From positions 310,001 through 374,000 of the forward strand of contig JAMXSV010000010.1 in assembly GCA_027559495.1 (NCBI GenBank): a DNA stretch of 64,000 bases, written 5' to 3'. The position numbers and the translations under genes are program-made. This document shows positions 1 through 10,959 of the stretch, one piece after another; within the stretch, counting starts at the first letter, position 1; every line of letters starts with the position of its first letter. The notes beneath the pieces are model-generated. The model saw only the letters and a program-made list of their open reading frames with translations. It was not told where the DNA came from and ran no database searches. This DNA is from Aurifilum marmelostoma. Taxonomy: Eukaryota; Ascomycota; Sordariomycetes; Diaporthales; Cryphonectriaceae.

Positions 1-1
1 C

Positions 2-277
2 AAGGACTTCTGGGCCATCGTCAAGAGGTACGACGACCGCATGAAGCGCAAGCTGCTCGAGTTCGTGACGGCATCAGATCGTGTCCCCGTCGGCGGCGTC
101 AAGAACATCCAGTTCGTGGTGCAGAAGAATGGCGAGGAGGAGGGCGAGGGCGGACATCTGCCCACAGCGTATACATGCTACGGCACCCTCCTGCTGCCTG
201 AGTACCGGGATCGAGAAGTACTCAGGGAGCGACTGAAGATGGCGCTCGAAAATGCGCAGGGGTTCGGGTTTGCTTGA
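2..277 (+). CDS. HECT-type E3 ubiquitin ligase, C-terminal fragment
   Basis: The reading frame enters from the left edge (KDFWAIVKRYDD...) and stops at 275-277, giving the last 91 residues. It matches the end of the HECT C-lobe: the LPTAYTC segment carries the conserved catalytic cysteine that forms a thioester with ubiquitin, followed by LLLPEY..REVLRERLKMALENAQGFGF, the usual HECT tail. The family transfers ubiquitin from an E2 to substrate lysines. A Hul4-like ligase is possible, but the fragment is too short to choose. The true start lies outside the window. Confidence 0.9.
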   Translation, partial: KDFWAIVKRYDDRMKRKLLEFVTASDRVPVGGVKNIQFVVQKNGEEEGEGGHLPTAYTCYGTLLLPEYRDREVLRERLKMALENAQGFGFA

Positions 278-931
278 GATGGTTGTCTACCGGTCCGAGG
301 GAGTGTGACCAATAGGTCAGGACCATTTTTGCAGGCAATGGAGGAGAAAGTGGGAAAAATGAGAACAGATTTATGGCACCTGCCATTACATGAAAACTCT
401 CCTAGGTTTTTACGATGTCTACGAGGCGAGCCGTGGAAGAGGGGAACTTGTACATGGCTGATACGTAGGTTTGCTTTGTCAAGGAGCAAGGGACGAAGGA
501 TAACAGCATCGCGAAGGCATGGCAAGCTTAGGAGTAAATAGGGCGTGGACTCGGATGGATGAGTCGGTACTCTTTCTGCCTTCTTTGGACTTTTTTTTTT
601 TTTTTTTTTTACTTTTTTTATATCCTTAAGAAGAAAAAGGTAGGCAAGACCTTCATTTCACTTAGTCCTCATGCGTGGATTTTACAGACTACACGAAATG
701 CGTAAATCAGCTCTTCTGCCTTGACTTTGTCAATTCTCAATGTGAAGAACGTGAAGGTATTTGTCCAACAGGATCTCATTTGCTCAATGTACCCCCAGAT
801 AAAAAGTTGTCTGTACAGTTCATGAGGCCTCTATGTTTTATTTTTGATCACCCACCCACTTCCTGTCTACAACAAATCCCGTCTCTCTTCTTCTCTTACA
901 TGGGTTGAAGATTGGGGGGGGGGGGGGTTAT
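278..931. other. Intergenic, convergent 3' ends of HECT and CCT5 genes
   Basis: This 654-bp stretch lies between two convergent genes and should hold both 3' UTRs. It contains a T-rich run near 590-610 and a 14-base G run at 914-927 just beyond the CCT5 stop codon. Short open frames on both strands show no recognisable protein features. Confidence 0.6.
914..927. repeat. G14 homopolymer
   Basis: Fourteen consecutive G, four bases downstream of the CCT5 stop codon. One of many long G/C runs in the window. Confidence 0.95.
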
Positions 932-2887
932 CTAGAAATCCTCCTCGCCTGATCCGCTCACGATGACGTTGTTCACCTTGAGCACCATGCGGCACAGCTG
1001 CGTGGCCAGCATGAGCTGCTGCTTCTTGCTGATGAGAGGGTCAATGACAAATGCCTCCTTCATGTCGTTGCTGCCCTTCTGCATGCAGTCCACGCCTGCC
1101 CGGCCGCGCGGGCCCTCGCTCTTCACCTGCTGCGACTTGACCTCGGCCAGGGTCGCGATCGGGTTCAGACCGCTGTTCTCGGCCAGGGCCATTGGCACCG
1201 AGTCAAGGGCCTCCGCGAACGCCCGCATCGCGTACTGCTCCAGGCCGGGCGTCTGCACGGCGGCGTCCTCCACGGCCAGGGAGCAAGCAATCTCGGCTGC
1301 GCCACCGCCGTAGACGACGCGGTTGTCGCGCACAAGGTTGCGCACCACGCAGAGGGCATCGTGCAGCGAGCGACGAGCCTCGTCGATGATCTGAGACTTG
1401 TGTGTCAGTCGCGCAACCACTCTTCAGGGTCTGGATATAGATGGTAGGGGGATGGGGGCGTTTCTCACCATCTTGTTGCTACCACGCACAAACACGGTGA
1501 CAGCACGAGTGTTGGCGCATTCCTCTATGACGAGCATCTTCTCTCTCGTGGTTCCAAAGGACATCTCTCGCACAATACCGGCAGTACCGAGCTTCTCGGG
1601 CTTCAGGTCCTCGAACCTAGGTACTATGCGGCCATTGGTGGCGATGGCGATCAGCTCGATCTCTGGTCCGCCGACCCACCGCACTGCAGGAAGGCCGTTC
1701 TGGAGCAGCAGGTGGTTGGCCTCATCATCGAAACCCCACTGACATATCGCCAGGTTGGCTCCGGTGTCCTTGATCTGCTGGATCATCTCGACAAACTTCT
1801 CGTGCTCGTAGTTCTGCAGCTTCTTAAACTCCTCCACCGTGGTAATGTCCAGCTTGTGCTTGGTCTTGGGCTTAGGAGGCTCGAATGCGCATGTCAGGAT
1901 GGCAATCTTGGCGTCCCGCACCTCGGAAGGCATCTGAGGGTGGGAGAAGTCCTTGTCGACAATGACACCCTTGACCAGGAGCGTGTCCTCCAGCGCGCCT
2001 CCGACCTTACCATCGACCTTGATGAGCTCGAAGTCGACATCCTTGCGCTCAAAGTCGGCGACAGAAAGGACGGCGTCGACGGCGATTTGTGCAAACTGAT
2101 CATGTGCCTTGGAGACAATCTTGCTGCCCAGACTTGTCCTCGCGACCTTGAAAAGGTTTTCCGTCTCGGTCTTGCTGAACTCGATGGTGTCTGCAATCTT
2201 GTCCAGCTCGGCCACTGCTATGTCACAGGCCTGGTCATAGCCGTCAGCGATGCGGATGGGGTGGATGCCCTTGTCGATGAGCTCGGCAGCCTGCTCCAGC
2301 AGAGCCCCGGCGAGGACGACGACACCGGTGGTACCATCGCCTATCTCATCGTCTTGTGATTTTGACAGCTCGACCAACAGCTTGGCAACGTGGTTTGTGA
2401 TCTCCATCTGCTGCAAGATGGTGGCGCCGTCGTTTGTGACTGTGATGTCGCCATCGGGGGAGATCAGGATCTTGTCGAGACCGCGGGGGCCGAGGGAGCT
2501 CTTGACAATGTTGGCAACGGTGCGGGCGGCGAGGATGTGCGACTTGACGGCCTCGTTGCCATACTGTCTCTTCTTCTTGCCCTGGCTGGAGGACGACGGC
2601 TTGTCAGAGGGGATGAAGCTCAGGCAGGGCTGGTCAGACGGAAGCCCGCGTGGGTTGGGAAAACATACTCTCTGACAACGATGAACGGTCTGCCTTGCTC
2701 ATCCTTGGTGACCACAGCTATGGCTATTGTTAGTACCTAGGTCTACGTCCAGAAGATGTGTCTGTCGTTACCGTTAGAGAGGTCTAGATCTGTCGGAGCA
2801 GAGAGCAGTTAGTAAAGGAGCAAGCCCAACAAGGTACAGCTACGCGGAGGAAGAGTTGGGGGGAGACTCCGACGTACTCATCGCCAT
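932..2887 (-). CDS. CCT5: T-complex protein 1 subunit epsilon (CCT5)
   Basis: One of the eight subunits of the cytosolic TRiC/CCT chaperonin, which folds actin, tubulin and other proteins using ATP. Exons on the minus strand are 2887-2878, 2789-2772, 2723-2669, 2585-1469 and 1390-932, giving 552 residues, normal for the family. Phases agree at all four introns, each with GT and AG ends. Visible motifs are the group II chaperonin ATP-site GDGTT (about residues 110-114), NDGATIL just before it, and GGGAAEI near the C-terminus. The epsilon assignment rests on the N-terminal KDEQGRPFIVVRDQGKKKR and the C-terminal KKQQLMLATQLCRM. The first two coding exons are only 10 and 18 nt. The start ATG at 2887 is chosen because it splices in frame to the conserved N-terminus. 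Confidence 0.95.
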
Positions 2888-4110
2888 CTTGAAAAATCAG
2901 CGGCAGTCCACGTGCCCTCTTTGATCTGTCGTTCTAGGCGGGGATGGTCCAAATATGGGAGAAGTGGAGGATGGAGCTGAGGGCGGAACGAGGGTGGACG
3001 ACGCTCATTCATACACAAGACGCGCTGGTGGAGTTCAGCGCCTGTCCCACCCAAAATTTCGACCTGGACTCCAGAGAGCCCCTCCATCGCAGCTGTGAAT
3101 TGCCTGCCGCCGTAGTGCGTCTTGTATGACAGGGGACCTCCGTGCCGGGCCCCTGAGCCTAAATACTATGTACTCTAGTACCTATAAGTAGAGTGTGCTG
3201 AGCTTGCTCAGTCTGACTCCCAACGCCACAGGGTTGCAATCAGCCCCAATTTACAGTACCTGATGCTGGAACAGAGGAATACCACCAGATTCACTCTTGA
3301 ACACTACTGGCAATGCCATGTCGATGCAATTTGCTGCAATAACTAGTATCCAGCCATGTACTTGATAGAGGAAGTTCTGAGGATATATCTGGTCACATCT
3401 TGCCTTGGGAATGTCTTTTTCTTTCTTTTGTTCTTGCCTCTCCTTGAAGAGTTATGCCTCATGATTAGATTCTTCAGATGTTTTCTTGTCTTGTGATAAG
3501 CTCTGCTTAGTTGTGCTTTTCTCAGACTTTGTGATGTGCACATGAGACAGTTACATAGAGTTAAGGAGGGGACAGAAAGGATTCTATGTTGTTCTACACA
3601 GACTTATACTGCTCAAAGTCTGCCCAGCGCATGTAGCTGTCCATTTACGAGGAAAAGATGTTGCTGTACTAAGGAGGACCCTCGGCAGATTATTTTCAAT
3701 TCCAGGCAGCCCATTGAACCAGCAGTACCCCCTCACCTGTCTCTTATCAAGGATGACCGCCTGCTGCATTAGGCCTGCTGACCAGACTCGACCCCGCCAA
3801 AATCAAATGCGACGTCACTAACCCAGTATCCCGGAGCCTAGCCCCTCCACACTTTCTGCATCACCATTCATTCTTCCTCATAGACTTCAAGCCAGCTTTG
3901 CATCCTGCCTTACATGCAATTTCATGGCTGATACTAGACCCGCCTGATTCTTCCAAAGACCATAGTCATCTTGTGATTTCGTCTTCGCACATCCATACTT
4001 TCCGTGTTGAGTCTCGTACACAGTCCTCACAGTCTTCGCGCCGACTTTGAGCCCCCGTTACAGCCATCACACCACACCCCTTGCGAACCCGTGCCCAAGC
4101 AGCCACCGAG
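2888..4110. other. Intergenic, divergent promoters of CCT5 and HBS1
   Basis: This 1.2-kb region separates two divergently transcribed housekeeping genes and should contain both promoters. Open frames here (for example a lysine-rich one at 3343-3543 on the minus strand) are short and of low complexity. I see no RNA gene or mobile element. Confidence 0.6.
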
Positions 4111-6555
4111 ATGTCCCGACATAGGCTGTACCAGAACTACGACTACGAAAACGAGTTGAGCGATTATGACGGGCAGGGGAATCAAGAGGCGGAGGACGAG
4201 GAGGAAGAGCTCAGCCCCGAGGACAAAAGGCAGATGGCCGAGGCCACTGCCGAAGTAATAAGCGTCTTGGGACCGCAGTCCGACAAGGTCACAACGCAGC
4301 AGATCCAGGAGGCTCTTTGGCATTATTACTACGATGTCGACAAGTCTGTCGCCTATCTGATCAACAAGTTCATCGACCCTCCGAAGAAGACCACCAAGCC
4401 AAAGTCCAAGGCCACCACTACTCCCTCATCCGACGGTGAGCCCCTCTCTCGCCTCAATCTCCTGACGTGCCCCTTCCCTTGCGTGCCAACAGGTGCCTCC
4501 GAAGCAGAAACAGAGAGTACGACTTGCGCAGACTTCTTCGCCGACATGCCCTGGCTGAGCATCCCTGAGGACCGCAGGACGGTCTTTACTCCCCCACCAC
4601 GTCCACGCGGCGGGCTCTTGGGCGGGTCGTCATCTCAGCCCAAGATGTCCAAACTTCAAGCGTTGGCAGCTGCTAGAAAGCGCAAGGCGGAAGAGGCGAC
4701 TCTTCCTATACGGTCTCAGGAAACATCCCAAAGAGGGAACGCCCATAGAGAGGAGCCTCGAAAAGCCAGCGTCCCGACTCCTGTTGATCCGGCGGCAAAT
4801 GTCCCAGTACCCACTCTACAAGCACCACCTATCTCGACACCAACCGCCCAGGAGCAAGCTGTATCAGTCCAGCCTACCCCGCTCAACGGATGCCGTACCG
4901 ACGGCACGTCTGATGATGCCACTACGCACATGGCCAACCCTTCAGCTTTCGCGCAAACTCTCTTCAAATCTGCTTCGGAGGCGCCAGAGCCTACCATCCG
5001 GGACTTGTACTATCCACCTTGGATGGCCTACACCTCCCCGGAAGCCCTTGAAAAAGCATTCGAGAAGCCCTCTCCAGATGACGTTGTCCTCACTGCACAG
5101 TCGCAAGGTTCGCGGTTCACGGGGAGCAAGTAGAGGACCAGCTGCTGACTCCCCATGCAGCAGGCAAGAAGGCGGCAAAGCAGCCGAGCAAGGCTGCCGC
5201 AGAAGCAGCCAACGATCTCAACAAGCTCAAGATCGCCGAGACGGCCCCGCTGCCCAAGAGCAAACACCTGGACGTACTCAAGGAATATGCGGGCAGCAAG
5301 CAGAAGAAGGAGTTGAGCTTCGTGGTGGTCGGACACGTGGACTCTGGGAAGTCTACCATGCTGGGCCGTTTGTTGCTGGACATGAAGGTCGTGGACCAGC
5401 GCACTATCGACAAGTACAAGAAGGAGGCCGAGAAGACTGGCAAGTCGTCATTTGCTCTGGCATGGGTGCTTGACTCGAGAACAGAGGAAAGGGCAAGGGG
5501 GCGTGACGATGGATATTGCTACCAACCACTTCGAGACGGATGCAACTCTACTTACGCTCATCGACGCCCCCGGACATCGAGATTTCATCCCTAACATGCT
5601 GGCTGGTACAAGTCTGGCAGACTTTGCTGTCCTGGTCGTGGATGCCGCGAAAGGCGCATTTGAGGCAGGTCTCAAAGGCCAGACTCGAGAGCATGCCCTG
5701 CTGCTACGGAGTATGGGCATCTTCCGGATCATCGTGGCTGTCAACAAGCTTGACACGACGGAATGGGATACTGAGCGCTTCGATGAGATTCGGGATCAGA
5801 TCCTGGGCTCCCTGAAAGCACTCAAGTTCCCCATCAAGGACATCACCTTCGTCCCTGTGTCCGGCCTCAAGGGAGACAATATTGTGCAGCGCTCGACAGA
5901 CCCGGCCGCAGCCTGGTATAAGGGGCCCACTCTCCTCGAGGAACTGGAAAAATCTGAACCCATAACGGGCCCCCAGGATCTCACCAAGCCCCTGAGGATG
6001 ATGATTACGGATCTCTGGGATACACCGCAAAGCGCTGTTACGATATCTGGCCGGATGGAATCAGGCTTCGTACAGGTCGGCGATGCTGTGCTGGTACAGC
6101 CGAGTGGGGAGAAGGCCTACATCAAGACTATCGAGCGGAGCGGGCGTCCGGACCCTGTCGACTGGGCCGTCGCAGGCCAGCAGGTTGTCCTGTACCTGTC
6201 TCATGTCGAAGAGATCAACGTGCACATCGGCGACGTCCTCTGCTCAACATCTGACCCAATCCCTTGCGTCAATGTGTTTACGATGAGAGCGTTGGCTTTC
6301 GACACCTTCTTTCCCATGCCTGTGGACCTTCACAGGGGTAGACTGGCCGCGCCGGCTTTTGTTCGAGAACTGACGGCAACTCTGGATATCCAAAAGGGCT
6401 CGATCATCAAGAAGAAGCCACAGATAGTGAAGGCGGGAGCCGTGGGGAGAATCAAGGTCAGGGTCGAGGAAGGGGCCAAGCTACCGCTTGAGAAAGGGCA
6501 GAGGGTCATATTACGTAGCGAAGGTAATACTGTTGCGGCGGGGTTGATAGAGTAG
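4111..6555 (+). CDS. HBS1: HBS1, eRF3-like ribosome-rescue GTPase (apparent frameshift)
   Basis: Translational GTPase that, with Dom34/Pelota, splits stalled ribosomes in no-go and non-stop decay. Exons are 4111-4435, 4493-5107 and 5161-6555. The N-terminal HBS1 domain (QIQEALWHYYYDVDKSVAYLINKF) is followed by a conserved FFADMPWLSIPEDR linker and a variable Pro/Ser-rich stretch. The GTPase domain has G1 GHVDSGKST (about residues 371-379), G3 DAPGH, G4 NKLD and G5 VSGLKG, then beta-barrel domains II and III. The reading frame shifts by one base in the G5 run at 5497-5501, inside the conserved EERARGVT switch I: upstream reads EERARG and downstream reads GGVTMDIATN. Removing one G would give about 777 residues. 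The second intron has a weak donor, GTTCGC at 5108, but it is the only one whose phase fits. ATG 4111 is the first in-frame Met before the conserved N-terminus. Confidence 0.92.
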
Positions 6556-7946
6556 TCAGTCGAATCAACGAGATGGCCCCTGGTCTTGGACAGATAGCCT
6601 GTCTCCCTTCCCCACAGCGCATGAGGAGATAAATGGGGCAGCCCAAAGCCTATGCTGTCTCGTGTTCAGCCGTCGAAGACGTCCTTGGGAGGCACACCTG
6701 ATCCAGGCGCCGAGGGCGAAAAGGACACATAGCAGAACCACGAGGAAATATAAAACTCCGATCGTCAAGGGACCCAGAGAGCTTGCCACGGAAAAATTAC
6801 GCCGTAGTTAGAAAGAGCAGCAGGAGCGGGTCAGGCACATTGCGGCTGGTCTGCCGAAGCAGGTCTGTGCCCACCCTGGCCAAGTTGGTAATTACTTTAT
6901 TCTCAGCAAGAAGACGTATGTACCTTATACTGTTGCTGGCAGATGTACTCTCAACGATGGATCGTTTGAATTCAGAGTCAAGTTTCCTTGTAAGACAACT
7001 TACGCTGAAACATGCCTGTCCTCTTTACATAGGATCAAGTCTCACTAGGGAGGCTCTATAACTGGTTGTACTATATTGAGCTTTCGCATACAAACTAGAT
7101 TGTGTTATTTGAGTGGTGAAGCTGTGGAAACTGGGATGTTGGGTCAGGCAACGGCTCGGTTGGAGAGAAGCTCAGAGATCCTTCTGGAAAGAGATCTGGG
7201 TGGGCCGTGGAGGTTGTGTGGGGATGGAGCTCTGCGTGCAGAGGTTTCAATTTTGTACTATGCCACTCATGACTCTTTTTTCGAAAAGGCCACGCTGGCA
7301 GTTCAAAAGAGTGAAGGCAGATCTAGCAATACAGGCAGCATAAGCATGAACACCTGGTTTCTTTGTCGTATTCAGGGCAGCCTTGTTCAACTGAAGAGTC
7401 ATGTTTCCTTTGGTGATCAGAACTTGCCTCAGTGGTCACTTCTGTGCCAGGTGGCCTATTCACATGTGCATCTGTCCCTGTAAATTCAGCAAGGCTAAGA
7501 ACAGCCCCTGGGAGGAACATGTACCATCCAAACTTCATAAGCAGTGCTGACAACCTGTCTAAAGTTAGTAGCTACACGTATTTAGCCCCATTATCGATTA
7601 GAGTTGTTGCCGCCGACCCCCTGTCAGTACTAGTGAGATCTGGCTTCCTTGTGAGAACTGGCCACATCGACCTTGGAGCTTCACCAGCAATATTTCAGCG
7701 CCGACTGCCTGCTGCTTGCTTCTCTCTCTCTCTCTTTTTCCCTTTCTTTTCAACCCTCAACACCCAACCGTCTTCCTTTCCCTGACACCCCATTCCTTGC
7801 AGCTTGCATACCTCGCCGACACCACAGGCTTGAGCAAGCAGATCAGCTCTTTTTTTTCTCCATCGTGCCTCTTTCTTTCTCTCTCTTGTGATACCCCATT
7901 TTCCTTCTCTCTTCGCCCACATCCCTCCCACACAGAACTCGCCGCC
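6556..7946. other. Intergenic, HBS1 3' end and BiP promoter
   Basis: This 1.4-kb region holds the HBS1 3' UTR and the BiP promoter. A strongly pyrimidine-rich tract (roughly 7717-7905, long CT runs) precedes the BiP start, common in highly expressed fungal genes. Open frames such as 7076-7483 have no recognisable domain and are not called. Confidence 0.6.
7575..7580 (-). promoter_or_regulatory. Possible UPR element core (TACGTG) upstream of BiP
   Basis: The minus strand reads TACGTG, the core of the yeast UPRE-2 bound by Hac1, about 370 bp upstream of the BiP ATG. BiP genes are classic unfolded-protein-response targets. A six-base match is weak evidence alone. Confidence 0.25.
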
Positions 7947-10305
7947 ATGGAGACGCGGTCGAGAAGCGGCCTGGCCATGGGCCTGGGCCTGGTCTTCTGG
8001 ATGTTCCTTCTCTTCTCTCCTCTGGCCTGGGTTGGACAGGCGAAGGCTGACGATACCGAGAACTACGGCACCGTCATTGGTATTGTAAGTTGCTCTTTGC
8101 GCCCAGCTCTCGACTGTGGCGAGACTTGGAGCGCATGCCCTTTGCGCTCGATCCCCGCCACTCGGATACTCTACAGCAGCGACTGACCTTGTTTTCCTGC
8201 AGGATCTGGGTACAACGTACAGCTGTGTCGGTGTGATGCAGAAGGGCAAGGTCGAGATTCTGGTCAACGATCAAGGTGCGTTGGGATTTGCACGGAAAAC
8301 CTTCTAGTCCTATTGGCGACGTGTCCACAGAAAACTGACAGCTCTCGCTTCTCCCGATAGGAAACCGGATTACCCCATCATACGTGGCTTTCACTGAGGA
8401 AGAGCGTCTGGTTGGTGACGCCGCGAAGAACCAGGCTGCGAGCAACCCCGCCAACACCATCTTCGATATCAAGTACGTGGCCTCCCACCGTCACAGGCGC
8501 GAATCTTCCCACAAGAGAATTCGAGTAGAATAAGTGCTAACAATCTTCTCTTCTGCAGGCGTTTGATCGGCCAGAAATTCTCCGATGACGCTGTCCAGCG
8601 CGATCTCAAGCACTTCCCCTTCAAGGTCATTTCCAAGGATGACAAGCCCTTCGTTCAGGTCAAGGTCAGCGGCGAGGACAAGAAGTTCAGCCCCGAGGAG
8701 ATCTCGGCCATGATTCTGGGCAAGATGAAGGAGGTTGCCGAGAGCTACCTCGGAAAGAAGGTCACCCACGCCGTCGTCACGGTCCCCGCCTACTTCAACG
8801 ACAACCAGCGTCAGGCCACCAAGGATGCCGGCATCATCGCCGGTCTCAACGTGCTCCGTATCGTCAACGAGCCCACGGCCGCCGCTATCGCGTACGGTCT
8901 GGACAAGACCGACGCCGAGCGCCAGATCATCGTCTACGATCTCGGTGGTGGTACCTTCGATGTCTCTCTGCTGTCGATCGACCAGGGTGTCTTCGAGGTC
9001 CTGGCTACTGCCGGTGACACCCACCTGGGTGGTGAGGATTTCGACCAGCGCGTCATCAACCACTTCGCCAAGAGCTACAACAAGAAGAATAGCGTCGACA
9101 TCACCAAGGATCAGAAGGCCATGGGCAAGCTCAAGCGCGAGGCCGAAAAGGCCAAGCGTACCCTGTCCTCCCAGATGTCCACCCGTATCGAGATCGAGGC
9201 CTTCTTTGACGGCAAGGACTTCTCCGAGACCCTGACCCGGGCCAAGTTCGAGGAGCTCAACATGGACCTGTTCAAGAAGACCCTGAAGCCTGTCGAGCAG
9301 GTTCTCAAGGATGCCAAGGTCAAGAAGGACGAGATTGACGACATCGTCCTCGTCGGTGGCTCTACCCGTATTCCCAAGGTCCAGAGCCTGATTGAGGAGT
9401 ACTTCTCTGGCAAGAAGGCCAGCAAGGGTATCAACCCCGATGAGGCTGTCGCTTTCGGCGCTGCTGTTCAGGCTGGTGTTCTCTCCGGTGAGGAGGGTAC
9501 CGAGGACATCGTCCTCATGGACGTGAACCCGCTGACCCTGGGTATCGAGACCACCGGAGGCGTCATGACCAAGCTGATCCCCCGTAACACCCCTATCCCC
9601 ACCCGCAAGAGCCAGATCTTCTCCACCGCCGCCGATAACCAGCCCGTCGTTCTCATCCAGGTGTACGAGGGCGAGCGCTCCATGACCAAGGACAACAACA
9701 TCCTCGGCAAGTTCGAGCTGACTGGCATCCCCCCTGCGCCCCGCGGCGTTCCCCAGATTGAGGTCTCCTTTGAGCTTGATGCCAACGGTATCCTGAAGGT
9801 CTCGGCTGTCGACAAGGGAACTGGCAAGGGCGAGTCCATCACCATCACCAACGACAAGGGCCGTCTCACCCAGGAGGAGATCGAGCGCATGGTTGCCGAG
9901 GCTGAGAAGTACGCCGAGGAGGACAAGGCCACTCGTGAGCGCATTGAGGCTCGCAACGGTCTTGAGAACTACGCCTTCAACCTGAAGAACCAGGTCAACG
10001 ACGAGGATGGCCTCGGTGGCAAGATCGACGAGGACGACAAGGAGACTGTAAGTTTTTGGAAGAACCCTCAAGTCACCCAAAAGCCTGCAGCAAAATCAGA
10101 TGACTAACATGCGCATTAGATCCTGGATGCCGTCAAGGAGACCACTGAGTGGCTCGAGGAGAATGCGGCCACCGCCTCCGCCGAGGACTTTGAGGAGCAG
10201 AAGGAGAAGCTGTCTGAGGTCGCCTACCCGATCACCAGCAAGCTTTACGGCGGTGGTGCGCCCGGTGGTGATGACGACGAGCCTGATGTCCACGATGAGC
10301 TCTAA
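7947..10305 (+). CDS. KAR2: ER lumenal Hsp70 chaperone BiP/Kar2
   Basis: ATP-driven chaperone of the ER lumen, acting in translocation, folding and unfolded-protein sensing. Exons 7947-8084, 8203-8275, 8361-8472, 8559-10047 and 10120-10305 give 665 residues with consistent phases. The N-terminus has a signal peptide with hydrophobic core LGLVFWMFLLFSPLAW. The Hsp70 nucleotide-binding domain shows IGIDLGTTYSCVGV, IVNEPTAAAIAYGLDK and DLGGGTFDVSLL. The substrate-binding domain and lid follow, and the protein ends in the ER-retrieval signal HDEL. The first three introns fall in the conserved N-terminal part. The start at 7947 is the ATG that supplies the signal peptide, in a good context (GCCGCCATGG). 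A 529-codon antisense frame over exon 4 is a coding shadow. Confidence 0.98.
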
Positions 10306-10959
10306 ATGATGTCTCGAGGATAGAGGAGCAGGTAGATGTTGAAGTGGAGACACGGTAGAAAAAGTATCCAACTAAATCATGATCATTTTTGCATCTTTTT
10401 TTTTTTTTTTTCCCTTTTTTTCTGCCTGCGGTGTTTATGGTCTGGCGGTCTGGGACAGGCAGGGTGCATATCACTTGGGGAGACGGCAGTAGAAAGTCAC
10501 CACCTGTATAGTAAAATACTGGAGTTACTACAATAACCTGTACAGGCCTGAATTGATATTTTGACCATAATGTTGCCAGCGCACCCATAAACATCACATG
10601 ACACTTCCAACGAGGCCTCGATTTAGACAGATACTTGCCCATTCTCACTATGCGCCCCCGAGCCACGAAGTCTTTCAAAATGCTGAAAGCATGGCCGTCC
10701 ACGAGTCAAGTAATGAGGCAAAGGCACGTCAAGAGAAGCCATAGATTTTATTGGCTCAACCAGAGAAGAAGAAAAGAAGAAGAAGAAGAAGAAACAAAGG
10801 TATCTGTCTAAAAGGCCTCGTCATCAACAACAACGGTGAGAGCTTGGAGAAGCAAGCAACAAACCCCATATGTCAACCACCACAATCACCACCTGCCACA
10901 GCTGAGGAGAGCTGAGGAGAAGATGAAAGAGGTTCGTAAAGGTCCACCTCGCGCATTTA
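10306..10959. other. Intergenic, convergent 3' ends of BiP and LSB5-like genes
   Basis: This 654-bp region contains a T-rich run near 10397 and a GAA/AAG-rich tract around 10763-10794. No gene is supported. Confidence 0.6.
10763..10794. repeat. GAA-type microsatellite
   Basis: Imperfect GAA/AAG trinucleotide array between two convergent genes. Confidence 0.8.

Noticed and set aside
7076..7483. 135-codon frame upstream of BiP
   Set aside because: No domain, no homologous feature recognised, and overlapping frames are equally open.
8491..10080. 529-codon open frame antisense to BiP
   Set aside because: Long antisense frames opposite Hsp70 genes are a well-known effect of strong codon bias; the sense strand is a clear BiP exon, and the antisense protein is Leu/Val/Gly/Asp-rich with no domain.
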